Of a stretch of DNA of 64,000 nt, positions 10,414 through 21,287 are shown piece by piece. Where the stretch lies: positions 98,432 through 162,431 of the forward strand of contig KN880462.1 in assembly GCA_000934385.1 (NCBI GenBank), in the 5' to 3' direction. A model generated the notes under the pieces. That model was given only the letters and a program-made list of their open reading frames with translations. It searched no databases and was not told the DNA's origin. This stretch comes from Cylindrobasidium torrendii FP15055 ss-10. Its lineage: Eukaryota > Basidiomycota > Agaricomycetes > Agaricales > Physalacriaceae. The number at the start of each line of letters is the position of its first letter. Within the stretch, counting starts at the first letter, position 1. The position numbers and the translations under genes were made by a program.

Positions 10414-10871
10414 ATGGTCAAATCCAGCGACGTTATTCTAATACTTGTCCGTCTCTGTCTCCCTGCAGACGCAAAACTTGCTTACTGGCCTTAGGTTGCA
10501 ATTATCTTCCCGCCTGCCGCGGCAGCGTTCATCACAGGCTGCAGCTGCGACCTGCTCATCAACGTCTGCTTGACGCTGTACGCCTATCACCCTCTCTCAG
10601 TCCCTTCATTTTCTCAAACGACCCTCACAGACTAGGCTACATTCCCGGACACCTTCACGCCTTCTGGCTCATATACAAGAAGATGCAGGCCGAAGAACGC
10701 TACGGATACGGGGGATACCAATGTGCGTTCTTCACTCCTGGAAATTCCTTCACTGCTTCAACATGCGTTGTAGATATTGGCAATGGTGGATACAGACCGT
10801 ATCCAGCGGCGGCTGGTGGCCCTGCCCAGGCGCCGCCTCCTGGCTACGGTGCTACTGCAAATGGCGTTTAA
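10414..10871 (+). CDS. PMP3: PMP3/UPF0057 membrane proteolipid, copy 1
   Basis: A small hydrophobic peptide of two membrane helices from four exons. The frame reads MVKSSDVILIL|VAIIFPPAAAAFITG, CSCDLLINVCLTL|LGYIPGHLHAFWLIYKK, AEERYGYGGYQ|YIGNGGYRP, then a Pro/Ala/Gly-rich tail (PYPAAAGGPAQAPPPGYG). The PPAAAAF, GCSCDLL and GYIPGHxHAFW motifs are diagnostic. Yeast Pmp3 sits in the plasma membrane and limits cation influx and membrane hyperpolarisation. The 25-residue tail beyond the yeast length is common in basidiomycetes. Three intron positions are shared with copy 2 at 31887-32369. A CRE-type site just upstream fits stress regulation. Confidence 0.93.
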
Positions 10872-10941
10872 ACTTTCCCTCTTGCGCGCGCGCATGGACT
10901 ACATAGGTACATCTTGAATGAGGCGGAATACTATGGGTTTT

Positions 10942-11589
10942 CTATCCTCTCCGCGTGACAAAGTTCTCAAGATCTTGGGAAGTTGCAACACCCAATACGA
11001 ATTTACGCTCATAATCCGTCACTGTGAGGGTAAACTTGAGCAAGCATAGAGTGATGGCTCAGACTGTAGATACCTAGGGCAAAGATGTTGTTTTTGAGAA
11101 AGGATTCGAGTTCTGAGAGTGGGGAGTCCGGGGTTATGACCGTGTAGGGTTCTGAAGTCGACCGCTTGAACTTGGTCATGAAATGGCTCACGCTCTCGTC
11201 CTGAAGGCAAGCCTAAGCAATAGACACAGTCAGGCAGGTTATTTTACGCACTGGATTTGCCTTCCCAGCTTCCCAGAGCTGCTTGAGCTTCGCCACGTCC
11301 AAGTATCCCAGTGGTTTGCGCTTCGAGTCGAGGATGCTGCATGTTGTCCATCAGACTCCGTGCCCCCAGTGAGGCAAATGCGGATCGTACGGGATGTGTG
11401 AAAAGTCGCGTTCGTAGGCCAGATCTATGGCACGCGATATTGATTGTGTCGCGGGCAGGGCGAATGCTGGCGGTAGTTGCAGATCCTTGCAGCACACACG
11501 TTAAGCACTGCACAATATAGACAGCTGGGTGTTCATCTTACTTCGACGACGGCGCCGCGGTATTTGTCGGCAGTGGGTGGGCTGGCCAT
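10942..11589 (-). CDS. CBS-domain protein
   Basis: Five short exons give about 135 residues starting MASPPTADKYRGAVVE. Introns near 11539-11492, 11397-11350, 11254-11210 and 11075-11033 (minus-strand order) join DLQLPPAFALPATQSI, RDFSHIP, LDSKRKPLGYLDVAKLKQ, VSHFMTKFKR, PYTVITPDSPLSELESF and ALVTDYERKFVLGVAT, ending SQDLENFVTRRG. This is a tandem pair of CBS motifs (a Bateman module), here the whole protein. Such modules bind adenine nucleotides or similar ligands and regulate partner proteins. There is no signal peptide or membrane segment, so it is probably cytosolic. The partner is unknown. Confidence 0.82.
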
Positions 11590-12035
11590 GGTGATGAGGG
11601 AACAAGAACAAGAAGGATCGTCCGAGACTCGAGAGCGAAGGCGATCATGACGCGACCGATCCGTCTATCACGGTGTTATCACGTCTAACTACAACCTCCA
11701 TAATCAGACTATCGCCATTGTCTGCCAATTGGACTAGTGGTTGAGTCCCGGTTTGTGGGATCCTCCGGTATCGAACTTGTGGTTTGCCTACTGGGTTCTC
11801 ACTACGATTTCAGCGTTAAACAATAAACGGGGATACCATAAACTATGAAAGTACGGTGATTTATTTCCTGTTCATCATAATGGGATTCTTTGTAACCTCG
11901 GAGCTCTGGCCAAACCCACTATGTTCTACTAAGTACTGAGTAGCTGTAGAGGAAGGGTTGAAGCTGACGCCGCCCGCCTTTGTCTTACGTCAGCTCACGT
12001 GCGCTCCGGAACACCCGGTGCGAGCACCATTCCAA
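11590..12035. other. intergenic, no gene seen
   Basis: 446 bases between the CBS-domain gene and the tRNA gene. A degenerate tRNA-like patch near 11738-11790 (GACTAGTGGTTGAG followed by a GGTATCGAAC) cannot be folded as a tRNA. Confidence 0.5.
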
Positions 12036-12117
12036 GGCGCTATAGCCAAGTGGTTACGGCGAGAGATTAGAAATCTCTTCCTCTTTGAGGGCGCAGGTTC
12101 GAATCCTGCTGGCGTCG
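12036..12117 (+). tRNA. tRNA-Ser (anticodon AGA)
   Basis: An intronless 82-nt gene. The acceptor stem GGCGCTA pairs with TGGCGTC, with G as discriminator. The D arm contains TAGCCAAGTGGTTA (A box). The anticodon stem AGAGA/TCTCT closes the loop TTAGAAA, anticodon AGA, reading UCU. The class II variable arm is CCTC-TTT-GAGG. The T arm is GCAGG-TTCGAAT-CCTGC (B box). A CTTTTT run directly downstream serves as Pol III terminator. Confidence 0.96.
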
Positions 12118-12468
12118 CTCTTTTTAACTTCTCACAAGGCTTTTTGAAGTGGGATATAGCGAGCATCGTTCAAGCATATTTACTATTAGAAGACGCAGAC
12201 TTCAAGACTAGCACACACAATGCACATTGGTATAAAATATGTAGACAGAGATAGCAGAAAATCAACCAGCCTATGGTACATTCCAAACCCAAAACTCCCA
12301 TCCGGGGCTTTTACACTAGCGAATTATGGCGAATTACTATCTACGCGACCCAAGACGATATATCTGGAGCCGAGGCCTCTATATGGGCGGTAAGAACGAA
12401 GTAAAGCGGGCAACATGGAACTAACACACAGCGTGAAGCAGGCATCATGTTGAGTAGCAACATGAGGG
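12118..12468. other. intergenic, Pol III terminator then 3' region
   Basis: Starts with the T run (12120-12125) of the tRNA gene and continues as the 3' flank of the receptor-like gene. No gene was recognised. Confidence 0.5.
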
Positions 12469-14353
12469 TCATCTCCGCCAAAACATGAGATTTTGCCGGA
12501 CAGCGGGGAGGGGGACTGAAGGAGGCGTTAGCCACAGGTGATAAGGGATAGAAATCAGTAGCGTACGGAAAACAATGGCTGGACCCCATGCAACAAGAAC
12601 GAGGGCAAAACTCTGAGTGCCCAAAGCAGATGGCTGGTCCCATCCGAGACAGAGTTCAATGACGGGGCTCACTGCGGCGAGAATTGCAACCAAGGAAAAC
12701 GTTCTAAAGCTCGTATGAGTACAACTACACTACTAGGTCGAGCAACGCACATTTGAAAGATGAGTATTCGCCATACGGCGGGTGGAAGGAATTCTGGAGG
12801 ATGGCGCCGCTTGCGAGTGACGGGCATGGCAGAAGATACTGTAGTTCGAAGTCAATGTCATGTTCTCGATGGATAGGACTGGGCGTACCGGAACGCATAC
12901 GCTTGGTGCCGAACATATCTTCATCGTCGCTGTCGTCGATATTCGTAAATGAGGACTCTGCGTCCTTTTCCGGGAGCGTGTTGTCGTCCGGGTCGGCCTC
13001 TGGTGTGGATTGGATCATAACGTCCGGGGCGGCCCAGACCAGCGAGCTGACATCGTCCCGGTCGGAGTCCGTGCAATCCACCGTATTATGCGTCGAATCG
13101 GAGTCGCGGCAGACGACTGCTGAGAAATCGGGCTGAAGTTGTGGTACAGATGGAGGACGGGCTTGGGCAAAGTCGGGAAGGTCGGACGAGGCGCTATCGC
13201 GGGTAGAAACGAACTTGTGTCGCGGGGGCATGCGCATCTCGTCGTTCGAAGCGTGAGGGCCCCACCGGCAACCTGAGTTCCATATGCGGGATATGGCAGA
13301 CGTCGGTTCCGGCGGCATCCTCGACCGTCGGGGCATGCACTCCATTTCATCGGACCGGGAGCGTTTGATGTGCTTGGTGATACGGATAGTCTTGATGAGA
13401 GAGTAAACAGAAAGAAGGAGTGAGGGGATAGCTAGAAGGAGTGGAAGGCCAGCGTATCCCAAGAGCCTCACCCTAGAGAAGGGGTTAGTGCAAAACAGAG
13501 GGCATCAGACAAGGACGCACCAGAGGGGATTTACCGCATCGCAGTGCATGTCCCGCGAGGGACCAGAGGCGCCGAGCTTGAGAACGACTGTCGTGTATAC
13601 AATTGTTGCACCAGCAGGGAACACAACCGTGGGGAATATGTAGTAATTCTTCCATTGGAGAGTGGAACCACTGTACTTGTAAGCGTGGGTGGGGAACAAG
13701 CATGCTGATGCACACCTGAGATTGGGATTGGACCAGTACTTGGGGCGCTTTATTGTGTTATTCGTGGCAAGTGTGAAGGCGGCACAAACGCCAGTGACGA
13801 TGTAGGTTGAGATGCTGATCAGTAGAGTTTGTGCTGTACGATGGTGAGTTGGGGTCAACTATCGGGGAGGGCAACGCACTTGTACAGAAGCCCTTGGGCA
13901 TTCGGTATGTATCCATCTTCCACACTGCACCTGTGATATCATGTATCAGACCCCGCATGGACGAGATGCCGTGTAGCGCACCGAGCGAAAAGGCTAGCTG
14001 GAGGACCGTGCTCCCAAAGAGGTAGGTATACACGGCCCAGCGGGATCCCGTCGCGCGCGCAAAGGCTATGCATACCGCCCAGCAACTTACAAGCCCTGGG
14101 CATACCGCTTATTTAATACCACAAATTCTGAGCTTCGCACACGCGGCACGCACCTGTAAGGGACAACACGAGGAAAGTCACTCCAAGTCCAAGCTGAACC
14201 ATCGCTGGACTCTACGTCGGGAGCTCCAGCATCCAGCGGAGGAGCGGGAAACGGCCGGGACAGTCGTAGTAGAGAAGAGTGAGCAGGTGTGCTGAGCACC
14301 CGGTACCGAAAGATCACCGCATCAATCGAGGCGTCCCTGATAATACCATACAT
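12469..14353 (-). CDS. seven-helix membrane protein, GPCR-like
   Basis: The spliced minus-strand exons give seven hydrophobic helices: VQLGLGVTFLVLSLTG; WAVYTYLFGSTVLQLAF; LLISISTYIVTGVCAAFTLA; YIFPTVVFPAGATIVYTTVV; LLGYAGLPLLLAIPSLLLSV; FSLVAILAAVSPVIEL; and SFALVLVAWGPAIVF. Helices 5 and 6 are separated by a long acidic Ser/Asp-rich loop (about 200 residues). The N-terminal exon (SIDAVIFRYRVLSTPAH) joins helix 1 by an intron ending near 14210. The C-terminus after a final intron is PAVRQNLMFWRR. This layout fits a fungal G-protein-coupled-receptor-like family; it is not an obvious STE3 pheromone receptor. The splice between the loop and helix 6 is uncertain. Confidence 0.65.
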
Positions 14354-14997
14354 TTTCGGCCAGTGGCGTCTCCACTCTCCGCATTGTATTCACTGCAAGA
14401 ATGTTACAGAGAGTGAATGGGATTGGCTGACATTGGGTGGCACCGGCGCGGCAGCAACATTTCATTAGTCCATAGAATGAAGACATTGGATACATTTGAC
14501 CTGCATTTCACTGAGAAAGACGCAACCGGCGGCTTGTTGCCTCCTGCTCGCCGTGACCTTCTGATGGTCGTGGTTGACTGGGAAATCCCGATGGCTCCGC
14601 CGTGATCAGGGCCGATGCCGATTCCGAAGCGCTTTCTGCAATTCAATTTGGACAGCTAGCGAGCACGTGCGCATCTGTTCTTCATACCACATACTTACTT
14701 ACGCGATGCATTCAATCAGCATTCAAATGCAAACCCTCGCAGCATCTCTTCTAGCTTGCCTTCGTTGTACGAAACGAGAAGCACGCTCGCTGCTGGTCCA
14801 GCCTCCCTAATCCAGATGTACATACTGTTCTCCGCCCTTCCAAATAACCCAAACTCAATTTTGTTCCCATCGACATACTTATGTTCAATGACCTAGCCTC
14901 CCACAGCGACACTGGACGTGACATGCGCAAAACAGAGTTCCATTGCAAGATTTGGGAGTAGTACGACACTTCAGAAGCAGCCATCTGCACGAAAAAA
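14354..14997. other. intergenic, no gene seen
   Basis: About 640 bases between the receptor-like gene and copy B of the duplicated family. Short open frames on both strands show no recognisable product. Confidence 0.55.
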
Positions 14998-16696
14998 TCA
15001 TGGAATCCTCCACATACCCACCCCAGCTCGCCCTGCGTCGAGATCTTTCTGTACCGCTTTGCTGTCGTTGCTGCGTATTGCTGCAGCCACTAGCAAAGTG
15101 ATCGCTCCTTTCACAGCGTCCTTTTTGACCCTTAGGTCGCCAGCCTCAACACCCGCATCATCGTCAATCCCCTCAGAGCCAACGGTCACTCTATCCCAGT
15201 CAATACACAAATCGAGAAATTCGGACAAAATATCAACAATCCCTTCAAACTTGCCACTTGCGCTTTGCTTTCCCTCGTCAGGCAACTCAATCTTTGAGAG
15301 CTGTTCGAGCGTGAGAGTATCCCAAGCGACGAGGGGCGCCCCCAACTTCACTGGTACTACGACCGCTGGACATCCGTTCAGCAGCATGTATCGAATAACG
15401 CTCTCGCCGGGGCGTGCACTCGTCGTCCATAGATGGCGATGAGGCTTCAAACCGACAACGGTGATCACCATCCTCCGTGGGCTTTGTGGCGGAGGAAGCA
15501 GCGTGAGCTTCGGGGTGGGTTCCTGTTGGCTCTTTCCCTCGGACTTGTCTCCACCTGGCTGCGGTGATGGTGTTCGTGAACGCGCGAACCGGTTTGATAG
15601 TGCTGGCAAGTGGAGATTCGACAACGACCACTTGGACACTGCGTTGTCTTCGGTGGGTGAGTCCGTCTTCGGCATTTCGGGCGGAGCGGGCGTTTCGGCG
15701 AAGACAATGGTGAGCGCAGACTCCTTAAGCAATATTTCTCCGACCCTATAGTCACCTGTTAGGGCTTAGTGAGAGCCTTGAGAAGGTGAGGGTATCTGTA
15801 CCTTCAAGAAATGGGCCATGACAAAACACAACATCAGGCTGCATCGAACGCGGGATGATAGGACGCCTTGCGCTAGCGAAAAGATACGGGGAGAACCATC
15901 CTTTTTCGACAGATAGATAGTCTTTGACAGACGAGAACAGCGAGGAATCTCTACACCAACAAATTAGTCGTGGCCTCAGGCATATACATCTAAGGCTTAC
16001 TGGTGGATACTTGACCTAAAGAACCCAAGTGCCGCATCGTCTATGGTATGGTGGAATTTCAGGGTGATAGTGAGCTCCTTGACGCTGGTCGTTTCCAAGC
16101 GCTTTGAGTGTGTAGGTATGATGGCTTTGGCCGTCTTGTCGAACACCAAGTCATTTGCAAGCTTTGTGGTGGCTACAAAGCCTTCGTGAAGGCCAATTTC
16201 GACCAGAATGCTATCTCCTACAGATCCGATGACTAGATCCGACACAGGTCCCATTGCCTGCCCTCATGTAAGTGTGTTTGCTATGGCATTCACCAGGGAT
16301 CAAACGTACTGGAGATACAATGGAGGCAGTCCCACCCTGATGCAATATGCACTCAGCAACCCGGAGCGAAGTCAAAGACCCTTGAGGAGACGTACCGTCG
16401 CGACAATAACAAAATGCACTGCCAAGTCCCGAAACCGTATGCACGGCAACAAAAATGGCGAAGAATCTCCCCACGGGGAAAGGCAAATTACACTGGTACC
16501 CGCGGCGCGCAGGGACTCGTACGAGGACATCACTATGCGTCCCGTCATAGACTACAATGTAGCGTCAAAAGGGCAGCTACGGTGATTGTTTGATGCCTAC
16601 CCCGACGAGTTTGCGCATGATCCATGGTGCTTTGTGCTCGCTTTCTGTCGCTACCGACGACGGGTCGATGGGACCCAGTGCAGAAACTTCAGTCAT
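14998..16696 (-). CDS. conserved protein of unknown function, duplicated family copy B
   Basis: Paralogue of the gene at 4377-6090 with the same exon order and phases. Landmarks are MTEVSALGPIDPSSV, SYESLRAAGT, CLSPWGDSSPFLLP, IPTHSKRLETTSVKELTI, ALGFFRSSIHQ, SVKDYLSVEKGWFSPYLFAS, RRPIIPRSMQPDVVFCHG, DYRVGEILLKESALTIVF, then VGLKPHRHLWTTSARPGE, LLNGCPAVVVPVKLGAPL, WDTLTLEQLSKIELPDEG and a C-terminal GVGMWRIP. The central linker is shorter and Pro/Ser-rich rather than Lys/Glu-rich as in copy A. Conservation is high in the first and last thirds and low around the linker, as expected for two functional folded parts. No function is assigned. Confidence 0.78.
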
Positions 16697-17325
16697 CTCG
16701 GACGCACAGGAGGGGATCTTGATGGCGAGTGGGTATCAAGCTGAACTGCGATGACCCAGTATTCACGAGATACAGCAGAAGTATGCAGATGTAGGACTTT
16801 TCGTCGAAGTACAAGAGAAGCGGAGAGTCTTCAACTGATGATGGTCGATGGAAAAGGGCCAACACCGCACGGCGCACGGAAGTCCCCCTTGAGTGATGGC
16901 AAAAATAGCCACGAGATAGTGGCGGTGCCCTGCATATCTATCGATATACTTACCACCCCTTGAGCTTGAGCTTGAAGCGAATGCACGCTACTTGCGGGTA
17001 TTTGACATCGAACGTTGAACGTTGGCCAGAGTAGAAGTGCCAACTGGTCGGGAAGGCGACTCATGCCGGTCGGATTTTATTGTGAGGACAACAAATTGAA
17101 TAACGCTGGTCAGTGTGACCAACCGCGACAGCCCAAAATTTGGTGAGTTCGGTGAAGGCGTAAAGCAAAGCGGAAACCCAATTCCACTGCTTTCGGCATC
17201 GGACCGATCAACCGAGAGCACGCCCCACGTGTAAAAAATTCGGCCTCAAAAACGTTCGATTGGCATCAAATTCATTTCTTCACCCACCCCCATCTCATCC
17301 CTTCTATTCCCTCCTCTTTTTCAAA
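16697..17325. other. divergent intergenic region (copy B / SAHH)
   Basis: 629 bases shared by two divergent genes. A pyrimidine-rich leader (17270-17320) precedes the SAHH start, as for strongly expressed housekeeping genes. No coding signal was recognised. Confidence 0.55.
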
Positions 17326-19017
17326 ATGGTTTTCAAGGTCGCTGGTACGCAATCCCGGCGATGGCGAGATCCAAGCGTTTACGATTGCTGCAGATGTTTC
17401 CCTCGCCGCCTTCGGTCGCAAGGAGATTGAGATTGCAGAGGTGCGTTTGCCTCGTTCATCGCTGGAAGAAGAAAACTTATGGTGGATATAGAATGAGATG
17501 CCCGGTCTCATGTACCTCCGCCAAAAGGTAGCTCAACCGGATGCCTTCTAGTGAGCGAGATGCTCATCGATATCCAGTACGGCCCCTCCCAGCCGCTCAA
17601 GGGCGCCCGCATTGCCGGCTGCCTGCACATGTATGCTATCCTGTTTGAATCTGCTTTCTGTCGCTTATACCTACGTTAGGACCATCCAAACGGCCGTCCT
17701 CATCGAGACCTTGACTGCTCTCGGTGCGCAGGTTACCTGGTCGTCCTGCGTGCGTTCTACCGCATTTCACGATCAAACGATGTGCTTACAGCGTGTCATA
17801 GAACATCTTCTCCACCCAGGACCACGCCGCCGCGGCGTATGTCTCTCCTAGTGTGCTTAACACGCGTTTTCTTACGTATTTTCTAGCATTGCCGCGACGG
17901 GTGTCCCCGTCTTCGCCTGGAAGGGTGAGACCGAGGAGGAGTACCAGTGGTGTATCGAGCAGTCGCTCGCTGCGTTCCCCGACAACAAGCCCCTCAACAT
18001 GATCCTCGACGACGGTGGCGACCTCACCTCCATGGTCCACGAGAAATTCCCCCAGTACCTCGGCGATATCCGTGGTGTATCTGAGGAGACCACCACCGGT
18101 GTTCACCACCTTTACAAGGCCTTCCGTGACGGAAAGCTCAAGGTCCCCGCAATCAACGTCAACGACTCCGTCACCAAGTCCAAGTTCGACAACCTTTACG
18201 GCTGCCGCGAGTCCCTCGTTGACGGTATCAAGCGTGCTACCGATGTTATGCTTGCCGGTAAGGTTGCTGTCGTTGCTGGCTTCGGTGATGTTGGCAAGGG
18301 TGTAAGTGTCCTATCCTGGAAGCCAACGCCTCAAGCTTATGATCGCAACAGTGCGCTGAGTCCCTTCGCTCTTACGGTGCCCGTGTCGTTATCACCGAAA
18401 TCGACCCTATCAACGCTCTGCAGGCCGCCATGGCTGGCTACGAGGTCACCACCATGGAGGAGGCTGCTCCCCGTGGCAATGTCTTCGTCACTACCACTGG
18501 TAACCGCGACATCATCACCGGTGCCCACTTCTCTGTCATGCCCGAGGATGCCATTGTCTGCAACATCGGTCACTTCGATGTTGAGATCGATGTCGCCTGG
18601 ATCAAGGCCAACGCCAAGTCCGTCGTCAATGTCAAGCCCCAGGTCGACCGCTACACCATGGCCTCTGGCCGTCATGTTATCCTTCTTGCTGAGGGTCGCC
18701 TCGTCAACCTCGGATGCGCTACTGGCCACCCTTCGTTCGTCATGTCGTGCTCGTTCGCCAACCAGACCCTGGCCCAGATTGCTCTCTGGACCACCCCCGA
18801 GAAGTTCCCCCTCGGTGTCCACATTCTCCCCAAGGAGCTCGACGAGGAGGTCGCGCGCGCCCACTTGGCGCAGCTCAACGTCAAGTTGACCGTCCTCTCC
18901 AAGGAGCAGTCGGACTACCTGGATATCCCCGTCGACGGTCAGTTTTGCCTATCAGATTTCTGCCCTGTGTACTGACTTTTTACAGGCCCGTACAAGGCTT
19001 CTCACTACAGGTACTAA
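17326..19017 (+). CDS. SAH1: S-adenosylhomocysteinase
   Basis: The enzyme hydrolyses S-adenosylhomocysteine to adenosine and homocysteine, relieving product inhibition of methyltransferases; it is cytosolic, NAD-dependent and tetrameric. The first exon is only 16 nt (MVFKVA), followed by [20 protein letters not shown] and [16 protein letters not shown]. Family signatures are [75 protein letters not shown], the NAD-binding [28 protein letters not shown] and GHFDVEID, with the C-terminus HYRY. The length of about 430 residues equals the family norm. Eight small introns are visible. The usual C-terminal Lys-Pro-Asp before HYRY is Lys-Ala-Ser here. The plus-strand coding sequence also opens long spurious frames around 18000-18900. 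Confidence 0.97.
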
Positions 19018-21287
19018 GCGCATCGTTGCGCTGTACCCGTAGACTTCGATGGCCTCAACGAGCCCTCGCCGCACGGGATAGCAGGATCTTCAACGTCCTC
19101 TTTAGCTTGGAGGTTATCAACTGATCTCACCAGCACTGTATTTATGGCAGGGTTTCTGGATTGAGGAGATGGTGCACGCCGGAGGAGGCAGTGGAGGGCA
19201 ACGTTTAGAATTATTTCGTGGACGTAGCGTGTTGTGGTTTGTGTGTAGGTTTATGTAGAGGCCTCAACGAGCCATTCGTGTCAGTTGGACTTCTACTGTG
19301 GGATTTCAGGTTACCAACAACGATAAGCAGCAAGTTGAGGTAATCATTACCTGCACGACTAGCTATTGAGAGTCGCCCAAATACCGACACACTGGCCTCG
19401 CTGAAATTGAGGGCGGAATGTGGGCCTATGGGGTGCGTGTACACTGTGCAGGCGTACGCTACGAGCTTGACTGTCGATATCCGTCGGAATCCGGCGGGGT
19501 GGAGCAACGTGATGCCCTTCGCGTCAGTCACCAGCCATACATATCCCGAGTCGTGCTCATCTCCAGGCACAGGGTTTTCATCTTCTATACTTCGTGTGCG
19601 ACAGTGTATTTTGGAATCTGGATAGGATGGCATTTACATAGTGGGTCAGGTTTTTCGCAGAAAGCGCAGACGCTCAGGGCCCGGGAAACTTGGCGACTAG
19701 CAGTTCAGACGTATTACCATTCTTACAAAATATAGGCCTGACTAAACACTACACGTCGATTTAAAGACTGAGTCTCCTTTGCCTCGAACGGTCGACCGGC
19801 CTCGGATCTCGGGCCGATCGAGGCGATGCTCACCGTTACACGTCGCGACAACACTCTTGTTCTCTTTCGGGACACCTCCACAATACAGCTGTTGGAAGCA
19901 GCCCGTAACGGAAGCGGACGAAACATGGAAGCCAGGAAGTCTTTGACCTCAGCAAGTGCACCATGCGAGGTCCAGGAGATTGTTCAGTATATCTGTTTGC
20001 CCAATAAATTCACGCGGACGGTGGACTGTTCGCCCCTGGTCCGTTTATTCAAAGTGTAAGAATGTGGTTTCCTCCGGATTTGCTTTGTTAATGGCTGATA
20101 GGCTGCGTTTTTGATTATGTAGGTGCAGCGGTCAGCCAGCGGTTGAGATTACGAAGCTTGCTAGCATCGCGGAGGATGGACAGGTTATTCTCCCCGATCT
20201 TCTCACGTTCGTTGCCCTCCGAATGGTTGACTTCTTCGAGCTCATATGCAGTATGCAGCGCCAGACTCCCTGTGGGAAAACCGTACTCCAAAGTCGTGAA
20301 GCACAACACGGCTGTAGCCGAGACTTTGTAATAGATTTCACACAGCAACTCTTGATTTTGAAGAGCAACGGTGCAAACCGGGATGGACGTATACAATCTT
20401 CTGAATCTGGCGCTTGTACCATGGCCTCTATTCATTCAGGGTTATTGTAATACAGCTCTCGGGATCATCGGGGCATGCATGGCTTTCTCGTGACGCTGAG
20501 GCAGGCCTTTTCAATTTACTTCTTTCCTCCGCCTCACCCACGAGACGGCGCTCAGCGAGTTTCACTTTTGATACGATCTACAGAGCTCGCGAACCTTAGC
20601 GAAAAACGTGAATGTTGTGAAACGCTAGGTGTGACATGAACGAACTCGGCTATGTGGGTCTGCCTACTATTTCGAGGGCACTGCAATCTATATCGACAAT
20701 AATGTGAGTGGATGATGATCGCGTTAATCCTGGAAGGATTGCGGGACCCATGCACTCGTTCCCACTTCGAGATACGCTGGATCTGGCTCACGGCTCTTCG
20801 ACTGAGTGTCAACATTGAAGTATGAAAGGAGAGGGAGAAAAAATATTCTTGCTGACTCTGAGGACAGCAAGAACAGTACGACGAGCGCTGAACAACGCCG
20901 CCTGATCCGCTCTACCAGACGCCCGAGGTAGCCCAGAACAGTAAGCAATGACAAATTTGTACTAGCTGCATTTTGATATTGCTATTGAAGTAGGGATTGG
21001 GTCATTGCTCGGCGCTTGAGCAAAAAGAAGTGTGTACCCACACATGGCGTGTACAACGGGCACTGGATAGTGTTGATCGGGCGGATTCCAGCGGCATCAA
21101 TAAGCAGAGTCTGCAGGGTCCAACACGGTGCTCAAGTACAGCCGCTCGGGGAGCTATAAGTTGCTTGTGCGTTTTGAGAAGGTGATCATCCCAGCACCCT
21201 TTCGATTGCCATCATCTCCTTCTACCGGAAGAGGGTCTTCATCTTTTTCTGCAACACGATCTACTACACCGCCGAACAGTCTCTTCA
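19018..21287. other. 2.3-kb region without a supportable gene
   Basis: Contains several open frames of 60-140 codons (for example minus 19211-19633 and minus 20115-20435), but none has a recognisable motif, a conserved splice pattern or an upstream promoter signal. The 3' part (21140-21287) is probably the promoter and leader of the next gene. Confidence 0.5.

Noticed and set aside
11738..11790. possible degenerate tRNA or SINE next to tRNA-Ser
   Set aside because: The A-box-like stretch and the weak GGTATCGAAC do not fold together; no terminator or repeated copy seen.
11958..12254. 98-codon plus-strand frame
   Set aside because: It contains the whole tRNA-Ser gene including its terminator; coding is implausible.
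18337..18864. minus-strand 175-codon frame opposite SAHH
   Set aside because: It mirrors the strongly biased codons of the SAHH exon; no start context or own homology.
19211..19633. minus-strand 140-codon frame downstream of SAHH
   Set aside because: No recognisable motif, signal peptide or splice pattern; kept only as unassigned sequence.
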